Assembly: GCA_964371075.1 (NCBI GenBank)
Contig: CAYJKN010000007.1
Location: 124,001 to 188,000, forward strand
DNA from: UTCHB3 sp964371075
Lineage (GTDB): Bacteria; Bacteroidota; Ignavibacteria; Ignavibacteriales; Ignavibacteriaceae
DNA length: 64,000 bases
Direction: 5' to 3'
Shown here piece by piece: positions 45,630-54,718 of this stretch; position 1 is the stretch's first letter; each line of letters starts with the position of its first letter. The notes under the pieces were generated by a model. The model searched no databases. It was not told the origin of the DNA and saw only the letters and a program-made list of their open reading frames with translations. The position numbers and the translations under genes are program-made.

Positions 45630-46352
45630 TCAATAAAGTTTTTGTTTTTTAATCTTGTCGAGCAAGATCATCGATTTTGAACCCACTCCCCACATCCACG
45701 CATAAAGCATACTAAATGCAGTTAGTGAAATATAAAACACCATCTGCATATTCTGATTCATCTTAAAATTAACAACAGGTCCTGCGTTATCATCATCGGC
45801 ACTTCCCGGATGAAGCCCTGCCATAATTCTCGGCATAATGAATATAAAAAATGGAACGGTTACAAATACAATCATATTATACACAGCTGAAAGAGTAGCT
45901 CTTTTCTCTTCATTGTCTATCGCTGAACGAAGAGCAAAAAGTGCTCCGTATATCAGCAACAGTGCAAAGATTGAAGTCTCTCTTGGATCCCAGTGCCAGA
46001 ACGAACCCCAGGCAAATTTTGCCCAGACAGAACCGGTAACGGTAGCAAGAATTACAAAAACCATCCCGATCTGAATCGAGGTCCAGGCTTTCATATCATC
46101 TTCAAGATTCTTCTTCCGTAAATACTTTACACTATAAATAGTTGCCATCAGGAAAGCAACCACAGAAAGCCATGAACTGGGCACATGAAAGAAAATAATC
46201 TTGGCATTTTCTCCAAGCCCCATAATCATGGGAAATTCATACCAGGTCGAGGGTTTTGCCACTATCGGAAAGGTTATTCCTGCAACAATCACATAACTCA
46301 TCAACAAAAACAACACAATCTGGTACCAGCGGGAATGTACAATGTTCTTCAT
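45630..46352 (-). CDS. ccmC: Heme exporter/handling protein CcmC
   Basis: A 240-residue protein with six predicted helices. The WWD motif WGSFWHWDPRETS (about 115-127) binds heme, flanked by His residues in FFHVPSSW (H56) and AGLHPGS. CcmC hands heme to CcmE. It is first in the operon behind a -33/-7 promoter; ccmA and ccmB are not adjacent. Confidence 0.93.
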   Translation of the reverse strand: MKNIVHSRWYQIVLFLLMSYVIVAGITFPIVAKPSTWYEFPMIMGLGENAKIIFFHVPSSWLSVVAFLMATIYSVKYLRKKNLEDDMKAWTSIQIGMVFVILATVTGSVWAKFAWGSFWHWDPRETSIFALLLIYGALFALRSAIDNEEKRATLSAVYNMIVFVTVPFFIFIMPRIMAGLHPGSADDDNAGPVVNFKMNQNMQMVFYISLTAFSMLYAWMWGVGSKSMILLDKIKKQKLY

Positions 46353-46384
46353 TTTTTCTCAAGAAAATAAAATAAACCAGTTTG

Positions 46385-46415
46385 GAAAGGTAACTTTTAA
46401 TTTACTATTGGTCAA
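46385..46415 (-). promoter_or_regulatory. Candidate promoter of the ccm operon
   Basis: Reading the minus strand, TTG (46415 to 46413) is followed after 20 bases by TACCTTTC (46392 to 46385), seven of eight bases of TANNTTTG. Transcription would start about 26 bases before the ccmC ATG. Confidence 0.45.
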
Positions 46416-46470
46416 GTTAAATTTTAGCGGTGTAAACTACTTTACAGTGGAAAAGAAAATACTATTTTAA

Positions 46471-46544
46471 GGTATTAAGTATCAGGTATTAACTATCAGG
46501 ATTACTGCATTACTGCATTATTGGATTATTGCATTACTGCATTA
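46471..46544. repeat. Short tandem repeats between ccmC and a lipoprotein gene
   Basis: Two 14-base units (GGTATTAAGTATCA, GGTATTAACTATCA; 46471-46498) are followed by five 8-base units (ATTACTGC twice, ATTATTGG, ATTATTGC, ATTACTGC; 46501-46540). The last ATTA forms the stop codon region of the minus-strand lipoprotein gene. Confidence 0.75.
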
Positions 46545-47774
46545 AAACCCTTTCCCTCCAATATACCTGTTAAGCCCGCCGGCACCTACCCATTTGGTTC
46601 CGTCGCGGTCGATAGCGATTGAGAGGGCAACATTGTCTTTAATTCCCGAATTTGCTGTATTATATTTTATCCATTTCCCGGTTGTGTAGTGGAAAATTCC
46701 GGCGTCTGCGGTTGAAACCCATACATTACCTGTGACGGCAACAGCGATACCGGTAATAATTGTACCTGTGAAACCGGAGTTAAATGCGCTAAAGTGGGTG
46801 AAAAACTTCCTGTTGAAAGATGATATCCCGGACATTCCACTTGAAGGGAGGTAACCAACCCAAATATCGTTTTTTTGATCGATTACAATTTTGCTTACAA
46901 ATTCGTTTGGAATATTTGAAGTTACAGAGTTGTGAATAATCCATCCATCAGTTGAAGGAGTGAAAACTGCAATTCCGCCACCATGAGTCCCGATTAAAAC
47001 AGAACCGTTTTGATCAGTTTTTAAACAGTTGACACGATTTACAGGCAGTCCACTGTTCCCCGTATTATAAACCTTAAATGCCACTCCATCAAATTTGACG
47101 ACACCTGACGAATAAGTTGACAGCCATACATTACCAAGCAGATCAATATCTATTGAAGTGATATAGTTATCGGGTAGATTACTGTTGTTTCTGTTGTAAA
47201 CCGTCCAGACGCCACTCTCAAACCTGCCAAATCCCTCTGTTGTTGCAACCCAGATACGGTTGTTTTTTTCAATAAAAACATCGAGAATATAATTATCAGG
47301 TATTCCGGAGTTTGATCTGTCGAATGTTGTCCATGTTGTTCCATCAAATTTTACGAGACCTTTCCCGTTTGTGCCAAGCCACTTATTATCAAAAGCATCG
47401 AGAGCTATATCATTGATTACATTCAGGGGAAGAGGTGAGTTGGATGAGTTCCAGTTAAACCACCAGTCAGATGGATTTTCCATCATCTCAAGCCTCATTG
47501 TGTCCTGTTGGTTACGCGCAACCAGGGTATAGAAGGTGGTATCTATATATTTATCGAGTTTCAGATCGATTTTGTAGAACCCCGGTTCCAGATCTTCAAT
47601 AACAGTCGGAGTTACTTTTCCTGTACTCTTGTTGTTAAAAAACACAACCGCCCCGGGTGGGCTGGAGACAACAGTAATGCTGCTGAACTTCAGACCGGGA
47701 AGTACAGGGGGCTCCTCTTCACATCCAGTGAAAAAGAAAATTGCAACCATTAACAAGAGCAGGAGTTTAGACAT
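46542..47774 (-). CDS. Lipoprotein with PEGA domain and two-component-type propeller repeats
   Basis: A 410-residue lipoprotein (signal ending FFTGC, Cys18). Residues about 30-95 (SITVVSSPPGAVVFFNNKSTGKVTPTVIEDLEPGFYKIDL) are a PEGA domain. The rest is built of Reg_prop-like blades with NxWVATxxG, NVWLSTYSSG and DIWVG motifs spaced about 45 residues. These blades occur in sensor domains of hybrid kinases; here the protein is stand-alone. Role unknown. Confidence 0.8.
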   Translation of the reverse strand: MSKLLLLLMVAIFFFTGCEEEPPVLPGLKFSSITVVSSPPGAVVFFNNKSTGKVTPTVIEDLEPGFYKIDLKLDKYIDTTFYTLVARNQQDTMRLEMMENPSDWWFNWNSSNSPLPLNVINDIALDAFDNKWLGTNGKGLVKFDGTTWTTFDRSNSGIPDNYILDVFIEKNNRIWVATTEGFGRFESGVWTVYNRNNSNLPDNYITSIDIDLLGNVWLSTYSSGVVKFDGVAFKVYNTGNSGLPVNRVNCLKTDQNGSVLIGTHGGGIAVFTPSTDGWIIHNSVTSNIPNEFVSKIVIDQKNDIWVGYLPSSGMSGISSFNRKFFTHFSAFNSGFTGTIITGIAVAVTGNVWVSTADAGIFHYTTGKWIKYNTANSGIKDNVALSIAIDRDGTKWVGAGGLNRYIGGKGF

Positions 47775-47835
47775 ATATCAGGGTATAAAATTATTACTAT
47801 TTGTTGAACTTAAAGATAATACTTTTTCAGAAGAT

Positions 47836-48987
47836 TTACACTCCTGTAAATGACTTCTGAAAGACCACAATATCAAAGTAGTGTGAGAATGCAACGATGT
47901 GCTCCATCAATTGAGCTTGAAGATCTTCATACTTTGCAAATGTTGTCTCTGATGTAAAGGCATATATTTCCAATGGGAAACCGGATTCAACAGGTTGAAG
48001 CAGCCTTGCGGATATATTCAGATCAGACCTGATTTTCTCCTGCCTGCTCAAAAACCATCGAATATAGTGCCTGAACAACATTAAATTAGTTACATCCACC
48101 TCAATCGAACTTTTATAATTATCACTTTCCATAAACTCTTCAATGAAGTCCCTGAGTATCGGTTTGGCTTTTAATTTCTCGAGTAACTGCTCATCCACGG
48201 TTTTGATTGAAGAAGAATCGATGACCACCGATCTTTTTATTCTTCGTGCATTTAATTCCTGAATTCGTCGCCAGTTTTTATATCCCACTTCCATCAATTT
48301 ATAGGTTGGTATTATGGAAATGGTATTGTCACCATTCTGAACTTTGATTGTGTGGAGTGAAATGTCGGTTACGGTTCCGTCTGCTGTAAAAGCCGGCACT
48401 TCAATCCAGTCGCCTCGCTCCACAAGATCGTAAGAATTTATCTGAATGTTTACAATAAATGAAAGAATTGTGTCTCTGAAAACCAGCATCAAAATGGCAG
48501 TCAGTGCACTAAGTCCGGTTATAATCGACCATGGACTCTGATCAGTAAAAATCCCCGCAATCACCACAAGTGCCCAAAATCCAAGAACAATCTTGATAAT
48601 CTGGAGATACCCCTTAAGCGATTTTCTATTTAATCCTTCATGTCTTTCATATAACTCGATAAATGCATCTATAGCCGAGAATACAATAAGGATCGACAGA
48701 AGTGTGTACCATACATATAAAAATGTCTTAACATCTGCGGCATTTTCCCCGAGCAACCAGATATATCTGTTGATGATCATTGTTGGAATTAGTAGAATAA
48801 CCCGTCTGACAAACTTCTTGTTAAACAAAATATCATCAAACTTTGTGATGGTTCGTTTAACCAATTTTACAACAATTTTTAGAGCAACAGCCTGGAGAAT
48901 CCAATAGAGAACTATCGATCCTGCCACTATTCCAAGGAAGATAAACAAATTTTTGTCGGCAGAAGTAAATTCAAACAACTCTTTCAA
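47836..48987 (-). CDS. MscS-family mechanosensitive channel
   Basis: About 383 residues from TTG 48987, which follows AAGGAG at 5-base spacing. A longer open frame to 49227 would overlap the divergent aminotransferase gene and has a non-helical, unconserved N-terminus. Several N-terminal helices precede the MscS core: IVNIQINSYDLVERGDWIEV, GTVTDISLHTIKVQNGDNTISIIPTYKLME and a cytoplasmic beta domain. It releases osmolytes on hypo-osmotic shock or acts as a small ion channel. Confidence 0.85.
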   Translation of the reverse strand: MKELFEFTSADKNLFIFLGIVAGSIVLYWILQAVALKIVVKLVKRTITKFDDILFNKKFVRRVILLIPTMIINRYIWLLGENAADVKTFLYVWYTLLSILIVFSAIDAFIELYERHEGLNRKSLKGYLQIIKIVLGFWALVVIAGIFTDQSPWSIITGLSALTAILMLVFRDTILSFIVNIQINSYDLVERGDWIEVPAFTADGTVTDISLHTIKVQNGDNTISIIPTYKLMEVGYKNWRRIQELNARRIKRSVVIDSSSIKTVDEQLLEKLKAKPILRDFIEEFMESDNYKSSIEVDVTNLMLFRHYIRWFLSRQEKIRSDLNISARLLQPVESGFPLEIYAFTSETTFAKYEDLQAQLMEHIVAFSHYFDIVVFQKSFTGV

Positions 48988-49052
48988 GTCATCTCCTTTT
49001 TGTATTTTTGTGGGTTCGTTACAAATTAAATAAAACAGGAATTGTAAAGATA

Positions 49053-50189
49053 ATGAAGTCACTCTTTTTTCTGCGAGATGATGTAATATTTCTAAACCAT
49101 GGCTCTTTTGGTGCGTGCCCCGTGCCTGTGATGAAGGAGTATCAAAAACACCAACACGAACTTGAAATGCAACCGGTGGAGTTTCTCGGACGAAGAAGTG
49201 GTGAGTTGCTTTCCATTGCCCGTGCACATTTGGCGAACTATCTTGGGTGTTTCAGAGATGATCTTGTTTTTATCCCCAATACCACAACAGGGGTAAATGC
49301 GATTGCCCGTTCAATTCGGTTGAAACAGGGTGATCAAGTGGTGATTAGTGACCAGGAATATGGCGCACTCGAAAGAATGTGGAGAATTATCTGTGAGGAA
49401 ACGGGAGCAGAACTTGTAATAACAAAAATCCCCTACCCTGTTGAAAATAGTGATCAAATTAAAAATGCTCTGCTGAATGGCATCACCCCAAAAACAAAGG
49501 CTGTCTTTTTTAGTCACATCACTTCTGCATCTGCCCTTACATTCCCTGTGAAAGAGATTATAAACGAACTCCGTGGGAAAAACATTTATACAATTGTTGA
49601 TGCTGCACATGCTCCGGGACAAATTCCGGTAAACATATCAGATCTCGATCCCGATTTTTACACCGGAAATTGCCATAAGTGGATGATGGCTCCCAAAGGG
49701 TCCGCCTTTTTGTATGTCAAAAATGAATTACAATACATGATGCAACCCCCTGTAATAAGCTGGGGATTAACAAATGATGTTGAGGGTCCCTCACATTTGA
49801 TCAATGAATTTGAGTATCAGGGAACCCACGACATTTCCAACTACCTGTCAGTTCCTGCCGCAATTCAATTTATGGAAGACTACCACTGGACCGGGATATC
49901 TGAAAAATGCCACCTGCTCACCCTCGAAACAAAACTTTTGATGGAACAAGTGAAAGGCATGGAAGTGATATGCGCCACCGATCCTTCTCTCTTTAAACAA
50001 ATGGCTGCAGTAAAACTTCCGGAGTCCGCCCCGACTGACATTAAAGAACAACTTTATGACAAGTTTAAAATCGAAATTCCGGTGTTTCCACATAATGGTG
50101 CAAGGCATATAAGGGTTTCTGTTCAAGGATACAATACCAAAAACGATTTGGACAAACTGATCGAAGCCCTGCATTATTTTCTCGATTAG
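49053..50189 (+). CDS. Class V aminotransferase, isopenicillin-N-epimerase-like
   Basis: About 378 residues from the ATG at 49053. An earlier in-frame start at 49008 overlaps nothing useful and lacks a ribosome site, while the protein from MKSLFFLRDD fits family members. FLNHGSFGACPVPVMKEYQ is the family N-terminus, VDAAHAPGQIPVNISDLD binds PLP through its Asp, and GNCHKWMMAPKGSAFLY holds the Schiff-base Lys. Relatives act as isopenicillin N epimerases or cysteine-desulfurase/selenocysteine-lyase-like enzymes; the substrate here is unknown. Confidence 0.83.
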   Translation: MKSLFFLRDDVIFLNHGSFGACPVPVMKEYQKHQHELEMQPVEFLGRRSGELLSIARAHLANYLGCFRDDLVFIPNTTTGVNAIARSIRLKQGDQVVISDQEYGALERMWRIICEETGAELVITKIPYPVENSDQIKNALLNGITPKTKAVFFSHITSASALTFPVKEIINELRGKNIYTIVDAAHAPGQIPVNISDLDPDFYTGNCHKWMMAPKGSAFLYVKNELQYMMQPPVISWGLTNDVEGPSHLINEFEYQGTHDISNYLSVPAAIQFMEDYHWTGISEKCHLLTLETKLLMEQVKGMEVICATDPSLFKQMAAVKLPESAPTDIKEQLYDKFKIEIPVFPHNGARHIRVSVQGYNTKNDLDKLIEALHYFLD

Positions 50190-50210
50190 GAAACCTTATC
50201 TCCCTTTATT

Positions 50211-52070
50211 TTGTCTAATATATTACAGATTCTGAGAACCACAGGTATTTTTTTGAGATTATTCTTTTTCCTCTTTTTGTTTTTGACCTCGCTTATTGCC
50301 CAACCGGGTGATGTTGGTAATAAACTTATGCTCGCCGGGCAGTTTGAGCAGTTGAACCAATTCGAAAAAGCAAAAACCATCTATCTCGATCTTCATAAAA
50401 GTAATCCGATGGACTATATGTTCCTCGAATCACTTGTGCGTGTCTGCAACAGACTTAAACAATATGAAGAGTCTATTCTATTTCTTGACGAATGGAACAG
50501 GAAAATGCCGGGTGATATAAACGGTGTGAATCTTCTTGGGAAAACATATTTTCTTCAAGGAAAAGAGAAAGAGGCACTGAGCCTGTGGGACGATTTCCTG
50601 AAACTGTATAACTACGAAATTAATTACACTAAAATTCTCGCCTACTCAGCAATTGAAGTAAAGGGATTTGAAACAGCCATCAACCTGCTTGAAAAAGGGA
50701 AAGAAGCTTCGGGGCAACCGATCTATTTTTTACTTGATCTCGGTTATCTCTACGGCTATATGATGCAATATGACAAAGCTGCCGGGGCTTATGTAGAACT
50801 TCTGGAGCTTGAACCGGGACAGGCCGGACAAATTGAGGGCAGGATAAGAACCACCTCCAACAATCCCGATGCGGCGAAAGAATACATTAAAGCTTTTGAA
50901 AAGATTGATGACCCCAACGAAGCAACTCTCCGTGTGATGTTTGCCCTCTACATCGATCAAAGAATGTTCCCAAAAGCGATTGAAACTGCTCTGAAACTTG
51001 AAGACATTGGAAAAGACAACGGCGTTTCACTCTATCGGACAGGTGAAGAATCATTTTATGCAGGCGATTATCCTTCTGCGGTAACTGCTTACTCCACCCT
51101 TTTGGAAAAATATCCAACGAGGCCCGATAAACCGATTATAAATCTTAATCTCGTAAAAGCTCTTGAAGAAATTCTCAACCTGAAATATCGTGAGTTAAAC
51201 CCGGAATGGAAACCTTACGATCTCGGCACTCTACCTGAAAAAGAGGAATTTGAAAAGGTTATCTCCAAGTATCTGGAAATTATCTCCTCATTTAAAAATT
51301 CAGAAACAGCAAGCGAAGCAATTTACAGGACGGGACATCTCTATTATAAACTTAACGACCTTGACGAGGCTGAATCCCGTTTCAATGACCTTGTGGAAAA
51401 TCGTCCCAACTCTCAGTTTGCAGCAAACGCATGGCTTGGAAAAGGACTTATTGCTCTGAAAAAAGATAACATTGATGCCGGAATCCATGCTTTCACTTCA
51501 GCAATTACAGCTTTTAGCACCGATCCGGATGTAAAAAATCGTGCCCGGTTTAATCTGATGATGTCGTGGTTTTTTAAAAATGATATCGACAAAACTCTTG
51601 AACTGTTGACCGAAATTGTTGGTGTTCCAACTGATAACCTTGCAAACGATGCTCTGGAACTTGCACCTCTGTTAAACAAAAAGATGACCGACTCTCTTTC
51701 TCTTCTCAAACTTGCTGCTGCAGAAAGGGCTATTATTCAGGGTGAACTGATGGAAGCATTTAATATCTTTTCAGAATTAAAAAATTCGCCATCCCCAATT
51801 TTGGCTGCTCTTGCCCGTTTTCGATCAGTTGAACTCGCAGCTTCACTCAACAATTACGATGAGGCAATTTCCATTATCGAATCGGCAAAGGGTGATCAAT
51901 TCAATATATATGCCGATAAATCGTTATTTTTACTGGGACAAATTTATCAATTTGGAAAAAAGGATATTCAAAAGGCTATTTCCTCTTACGAACAGATCTT
52001 GATCCAATTCCCCAAATCCATATTAAACGATAAAGCCCGTGAGACAATATTGTCATTAAAAAACAACTGA
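50211..52070 (+). CDS. Secreted tetratricopeptide-repeat protein
   Basis: A 619-residue TPR/Sel1-like repeat protein; the signal segment LRLFFFLFLFLTSLIAQ is followed by repeats such as QFEKAKTIYLDLHKSNPMDYMFLESLV, KAAGAYVELLELEPGQ, YPSAVTAYSTLLEKYP and QKAISSYEQILIQFPKS. A TTG at 50253 (MRLFFFLF...) would give a cleaner signal peptide than the TTG at 50211 and is the likelier start. It probably scaffolds a periplasmic or outer-membrane complex. clpX follows after 6 bp. Confidence 0.72.
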   Translation: MSNILQILRTTGIFLRLFFFLFLFLTSLIAQPGDVGNKLMLAGQFEQLNQFEKAKTIYLDLHKSNPMDYMFLESLVRVCNRLKQYEESILFLDEWNRKMPGDINGVNLLGKTYFLQGKEKEALSLWDDFLKLYNYEINYTKILAYSAIEVKGFETAINLLEKGKEASGQPIYFLLDLGYLYGYMMQYDKAAGAYVELLELEPGQAGQIEGRIRTTSNNPDAAKEYIKAFEKIDDPNEATLRVMFALYIDQRMFPKAIETALKLEDIGKDNGVSLYRTGEESFYAGDYPSAVTAYSTLLEKYPTRPDKPIINLNLVKALEEILNLKYRELNPEWKPYDLGTLPEKEEFEKVISKYLEIISSFKNSETASEAIYRTGHLYYKLNDLDEAESRFNDLVENRPNSQFAANAWLGKGLIALKKDNIDAGIHAFTSAITAFSTDPDVKNRARFNLMMSWFFKNDIDKTLELLTEIVGVPTDNLANDALELAPLLNKKMTDSLSLLKLAAAERAIIQGELMEAFNIFSELKNSPSPILAALARFRSVELAASLNNYDEAISIIESAKGDQFNIYADKSLFLLGQIYQFGKKDIQKAISSYEQILIQFPKSILNDKARETILSLKNN

Positions 52071-52076
52071 GAAAGT

Positions 52077-53327
52077 ATGTCCAAAAGACTAACAAACAAA
52101 AATACCCGCTGTTCATTCTGCGGTAGAGATGCCGGAGAAGTATCCCTTATTGCCGGACCCGATGTTTATATCTGCGAAATCTGTGTTGAAAGCAGCGTTG
52201 AAATCTTAAGATCAAATCTTAGCGCTGTTAAGGCAAAACCAAAAAAAGCAATGGATGTTACTCCAAGATTCATTTATGATACTCTTGGCGAACATGTTAT
52301 TGGACAGGAAAGAGCAAAGAAAACTCTCGCTGTGGCGGTTTATAATCACTATAAACGCGTGAACCACGACGATTCTCTCTTTAGTCTCGGCGATGTGGAA
52401 ATTGAAAAAAGCAATATTATGCTGATAGGACCCACAGGAACAGGAAAAACCCTGCTCGCCAAAACTCTCTCAAAAGTTCTGGATGTCCCATTTGCAATTG
52501 CTGATGCCACAACTATCACCGAAGCCGGTTATGTAGGTGACGATGTTGAAACTGTATTGGTTCATCTGCTCCAGGCTTCCGACTATAACCTCGAAAAAGC
52601 TCAGCGTGGAATTGTTTACATCGATGAGATTGACAAAATCGCACGCAAAAGTGAAGGTTCATCAATCACCAGGGATGTCTCGGGTGAAGGTGTTCAGCAG
52701 GCACTCCTGAAAATTCTTGAGGGTACTGTTGCCGGTGTTCCCCCAAAAGGTGGAAGAAAACATCCGGAACAAAGTCTTATTTATGTAAACACCAAAAATA
52801 TCCTGTTTATCGTAGGTGGTGCTTTTGAAGGAATTGAAAAGATAATTTCAAACCGCATCAACAAAAGTAAAATGGGCTTTGGTGCAGATGCAATCGACAC
52901 CAACCACCTCTCCGATGATGAACTTATTGGAATGGTAAAACCGGAAGATCTGCTTCGTTTTGGACTTATTCCCGAACTTATCGGCAGGATACCTGTTTTG
53001 GCACCACTTCACTCACTGAGTAAGGAAGCACTTTCGATCATTTTGAATGAACCAAAAAATGCGATTCTTAAACAGTATAAAAAGATGTTTGCCATGGAAG
53101 ACATTCAACTGGAATTTGATCCATTTGCAATTGATGCCATTGTTGAAAAAGCAATTGAACGGAAAACCGGTGCTCGTGCATTAAGATCCATTGTGGAAGA
53201 ATTTATGGTTGATATCATGTTTGATCTCCCTGAAAGAAGAGAAATTGGACAATGTATAATCACCCGAGATGTTGTTAACGGGGTTGGCGAGCCCATTTAC
53301 CTCGAAAGAGAAAAAAAGTCAGCCTGA
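52077..53327 (+). CDS. clpX: ATP-dependent protease ATPase subunit ClpX
   Basis: A 416-residue AAA+ unfoldase. The N-terminal zinc-binding domain has C12, C15, C33 and C36 (CSFCG...CEIC). The AAA+ module shows LIGPTGTGKTLLAKTL (Walker A), IVYIDEIDKIARK (Walker B), GYVGDDVE (pore loop), RFGLIPELIGRIPV (IGF-type/RFGL region) and GARALRS (sensor 2). It feeds proteins to ClpP. No clpP or tig lies next to it here; the upstream neighbour is the TPR gene. Confidence 0.96.
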   Translation: MSKRLTNKNTRCSFCGRDAGEVSLIAGPDVYICEICVESSVEILRSNLSAVKAKPKKAMDVTPRFIYDTLGEHVIGQERAKKTLAVAVYNHYKRVNHDDSLFSLGDVEIEKSNIMLIGPTGTGKTLLAKTLSKVLDVPFAIADATTITEAGYVGDDVETVLVHLLQASDYNLEKAQRGIVYIDEIDKIARKSEGSSITRDVSGEGVQQALLKILEGTVAGVPPKGGRKHPEQSLIYVNTKNILFIVGGAFEGIEKIISNRINKSKMGFGADAIDTNHLSDDELIGMVKPEDLLRFGLIPELIGRIPVLAPLHSLSKEALSIILNEPKNAILKQYKKMFAMEDIQLEFDPFAIDAIVEKAIERKTGARALRSIVEEFMVDIMFDLPERREIGQCIITRDVVNGVGEPIYLEREKKSA

Positions 53328-53332
53328 CAAAG

Positions 53333-54601
53333 ATGATTAAGTTCAGGTCCGTCCTCCTGCTCCTGTTTTTGCTTCTGCTGACGGATATAGTTCTGCCGCA
53401 GAATAAAATTTTGATTCCGATGGACCTGAACCAAACCGACCACCTGAAGGCATACGGTGTAACCTACCGCGCCCTCTCCAAAGGATATACTGCCGACTGG
53501 TTGTTAAACTACCGCGGCGGTTCCTTCGCTATTGATTATTCCGATGATGTACTTCTCGACTGCCGACTTCAAGGTGTTTATTTTGAACAACTTGATCCCG
53601 GTGCTGCTGTGGATATCTATTCCTTTGTGCAGCAGGAAGATCAAAACATGGATGTGGTCAGGATGGAAAAAGCTCCGAAAGTGGCTGTGTATGTCCCTCC
53701 CGGATTTCATCCCTGGGATGATGCTGTTACCCTCGCACTTGAATACTCGGGAATTCCCTACGATAAATTTTGGAATGAAGAGATTATCCGCGGTGATCTG
53801 AGTAAATATGACTGGCTCCATCTCCACCATGAAGATTTTACCGGACAATATGGTAAATTTTACGCAAGTTATGCAAACGCTCAATGGTATGTTGAAAATC
53901 AACGCAGGTACGAAGCGGACGCAAAAAGGCTTGGATACGCAAAGGTTTCAAATATGATGCTTGATGTGGCGAAAGGGATAAAAAGTTTTGTTGGATCAGG
54001 TGGTTTTTTGTTTGCGATGTGCTCAGCTACCGATTCTTATGATATAGCTCTTTCCGCTGAAGGTTCCGACATTGTCGCTAATATGTTTGATGGTGACGCT
54101 GCAGATCCCCAGGCGCAGTCAAAACTTGATTATGGAAGCACTCTCGCATTCACAGATTTTATTCTCGAACAAAATCCCTATGTTTATGAATATAGCGATA
54201 TTGATATCCAACCTACTGAAATACTCGATTTTGGGAATGATTATTTTACCCTTTTTGAATTTTCTGCCAAATATGACCCCGTTCCAACGATGTTAACCCA
54301 ATGCCACACAAATGTGGTTAAGGGATTCATGGGACAGACAACCATGTTCCGCAGAAATCGTGTAAAAAAATCGGTGATTGTTCTCGGCGAAAGAAAAGAT
54401 ACAGATCAGTTAAAATACCTTCACGGCACTTTTGGTAGAGGTTTTTTCACTTTCTATGGCGGTCACGATCCCGAAGACTATCAACATGCCGTCTCAGATC
54501 CCCCAACCGACCTCAACCTCTACAAAAATTCTCCCGGCTACAGGCTTATCCTGAATAATATCCTCTTCCCTGCAGCCAAAAAGAAAAAACAAAAAACTTA
54601 A
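53333..54601 (+). CDS. Secreted protein of unknown function (family sometimes labelled asparagine synthetase B)
   Basis: A 422-residue protein with a signal peptide (LLLLFLLLLTDIVLPQ). The conserved-looking start NKILIPMDLNQTDHLKAYGVTYRAL, DWLLNYRGGSFAI, then APKVAVYVPPGFHPWDDAVTLALEYSGIPYD and WLHLHHEDFTGQYGKFY suggest a Rossmann-like, GATase1-type fold. I recall similar Bacteroidota/Ignavibacteria proteins carrying the name asparagine synthetase B, but the sequence shows none of the features of that enzyme (no N-terminal Cys, no ATP pyrophosphatase loop). Function is therefore left open. It starts 5 bp after clpX. Confidence 0.55.
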   Translation: MIKFRSVLLLLFLLLLTDIVLPQNKILIPMDLNQTDHLKAYGVTYRALSKGYTADWLLNYRGGSFAIDYSDDVLLDCRLQGVYFEQLDPGAAVDIYSFVQQEDQNMDVVRMEKAPKVAVYVPPGFHPWDDAVTLALEYSGIPYDKFWNEEIIRGDLSKYDWLHLHHEDFTGQYGKFYASYANAQWYVENQRRYEADAKRLGYAKVSNMMLDVAKGIKSFVGSGGFLFAMCSATDSYDIALSAEGSDIVANMFDGDAADPQAQSKLDYGSTLAFTDFILEQNPYVYEYSDIDIQPTEILDFGNDYFTLFEFSAKYDPVPTMLTQCHTNVVKGFMGQTTMFRRNRVKKSVIVLGERKDTDQLKYLHGTFGRGFFTFYGGHDPEDYQHAVSDPPTDLNLYKNSPGYRLILNNILFPAAKKKKQKT

Positions 54602-54676
54602 AGCAGTTTTAGAAGATTCAGGTTCCTCAAATTTTCATTGATACCCCTGATATTTCACAAAATATATTAAAAAGTT

Positions 54677-54718
54677 GGACAAATTTGCAATTAGATTGCA
54701 AAATTGTCCGGATTTTTT
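54677..54718. terminator. Bidirectional intrinsic terminator
   Basis: Arms 54677-54691 and 54695-54709 (GGACAAATTTGCAAT / ATTGCAAAATTGTCC) form a 15-bp stem with one A-A mismatch and a 3-base loop. TTTTTT (54713-54718) follows on the plus strand and CTTTTTAA on the minus strand, so it can end both the 53333 gene and the converging kinase gene. Confidence 0.85.

Noticed and set aside
46501..46544. CRISPR-like array
   Set aside because: Units of 8 bases without spacers are simple tandem repeats, and no cas gene is nearby.
48988..49227. N-terminal extension of the MscS gene
   Set aside because: It would overlap the start of the divergent aminotransferase gene, and the TTG at 48987 has a good ribosome site and proper membrane segments.
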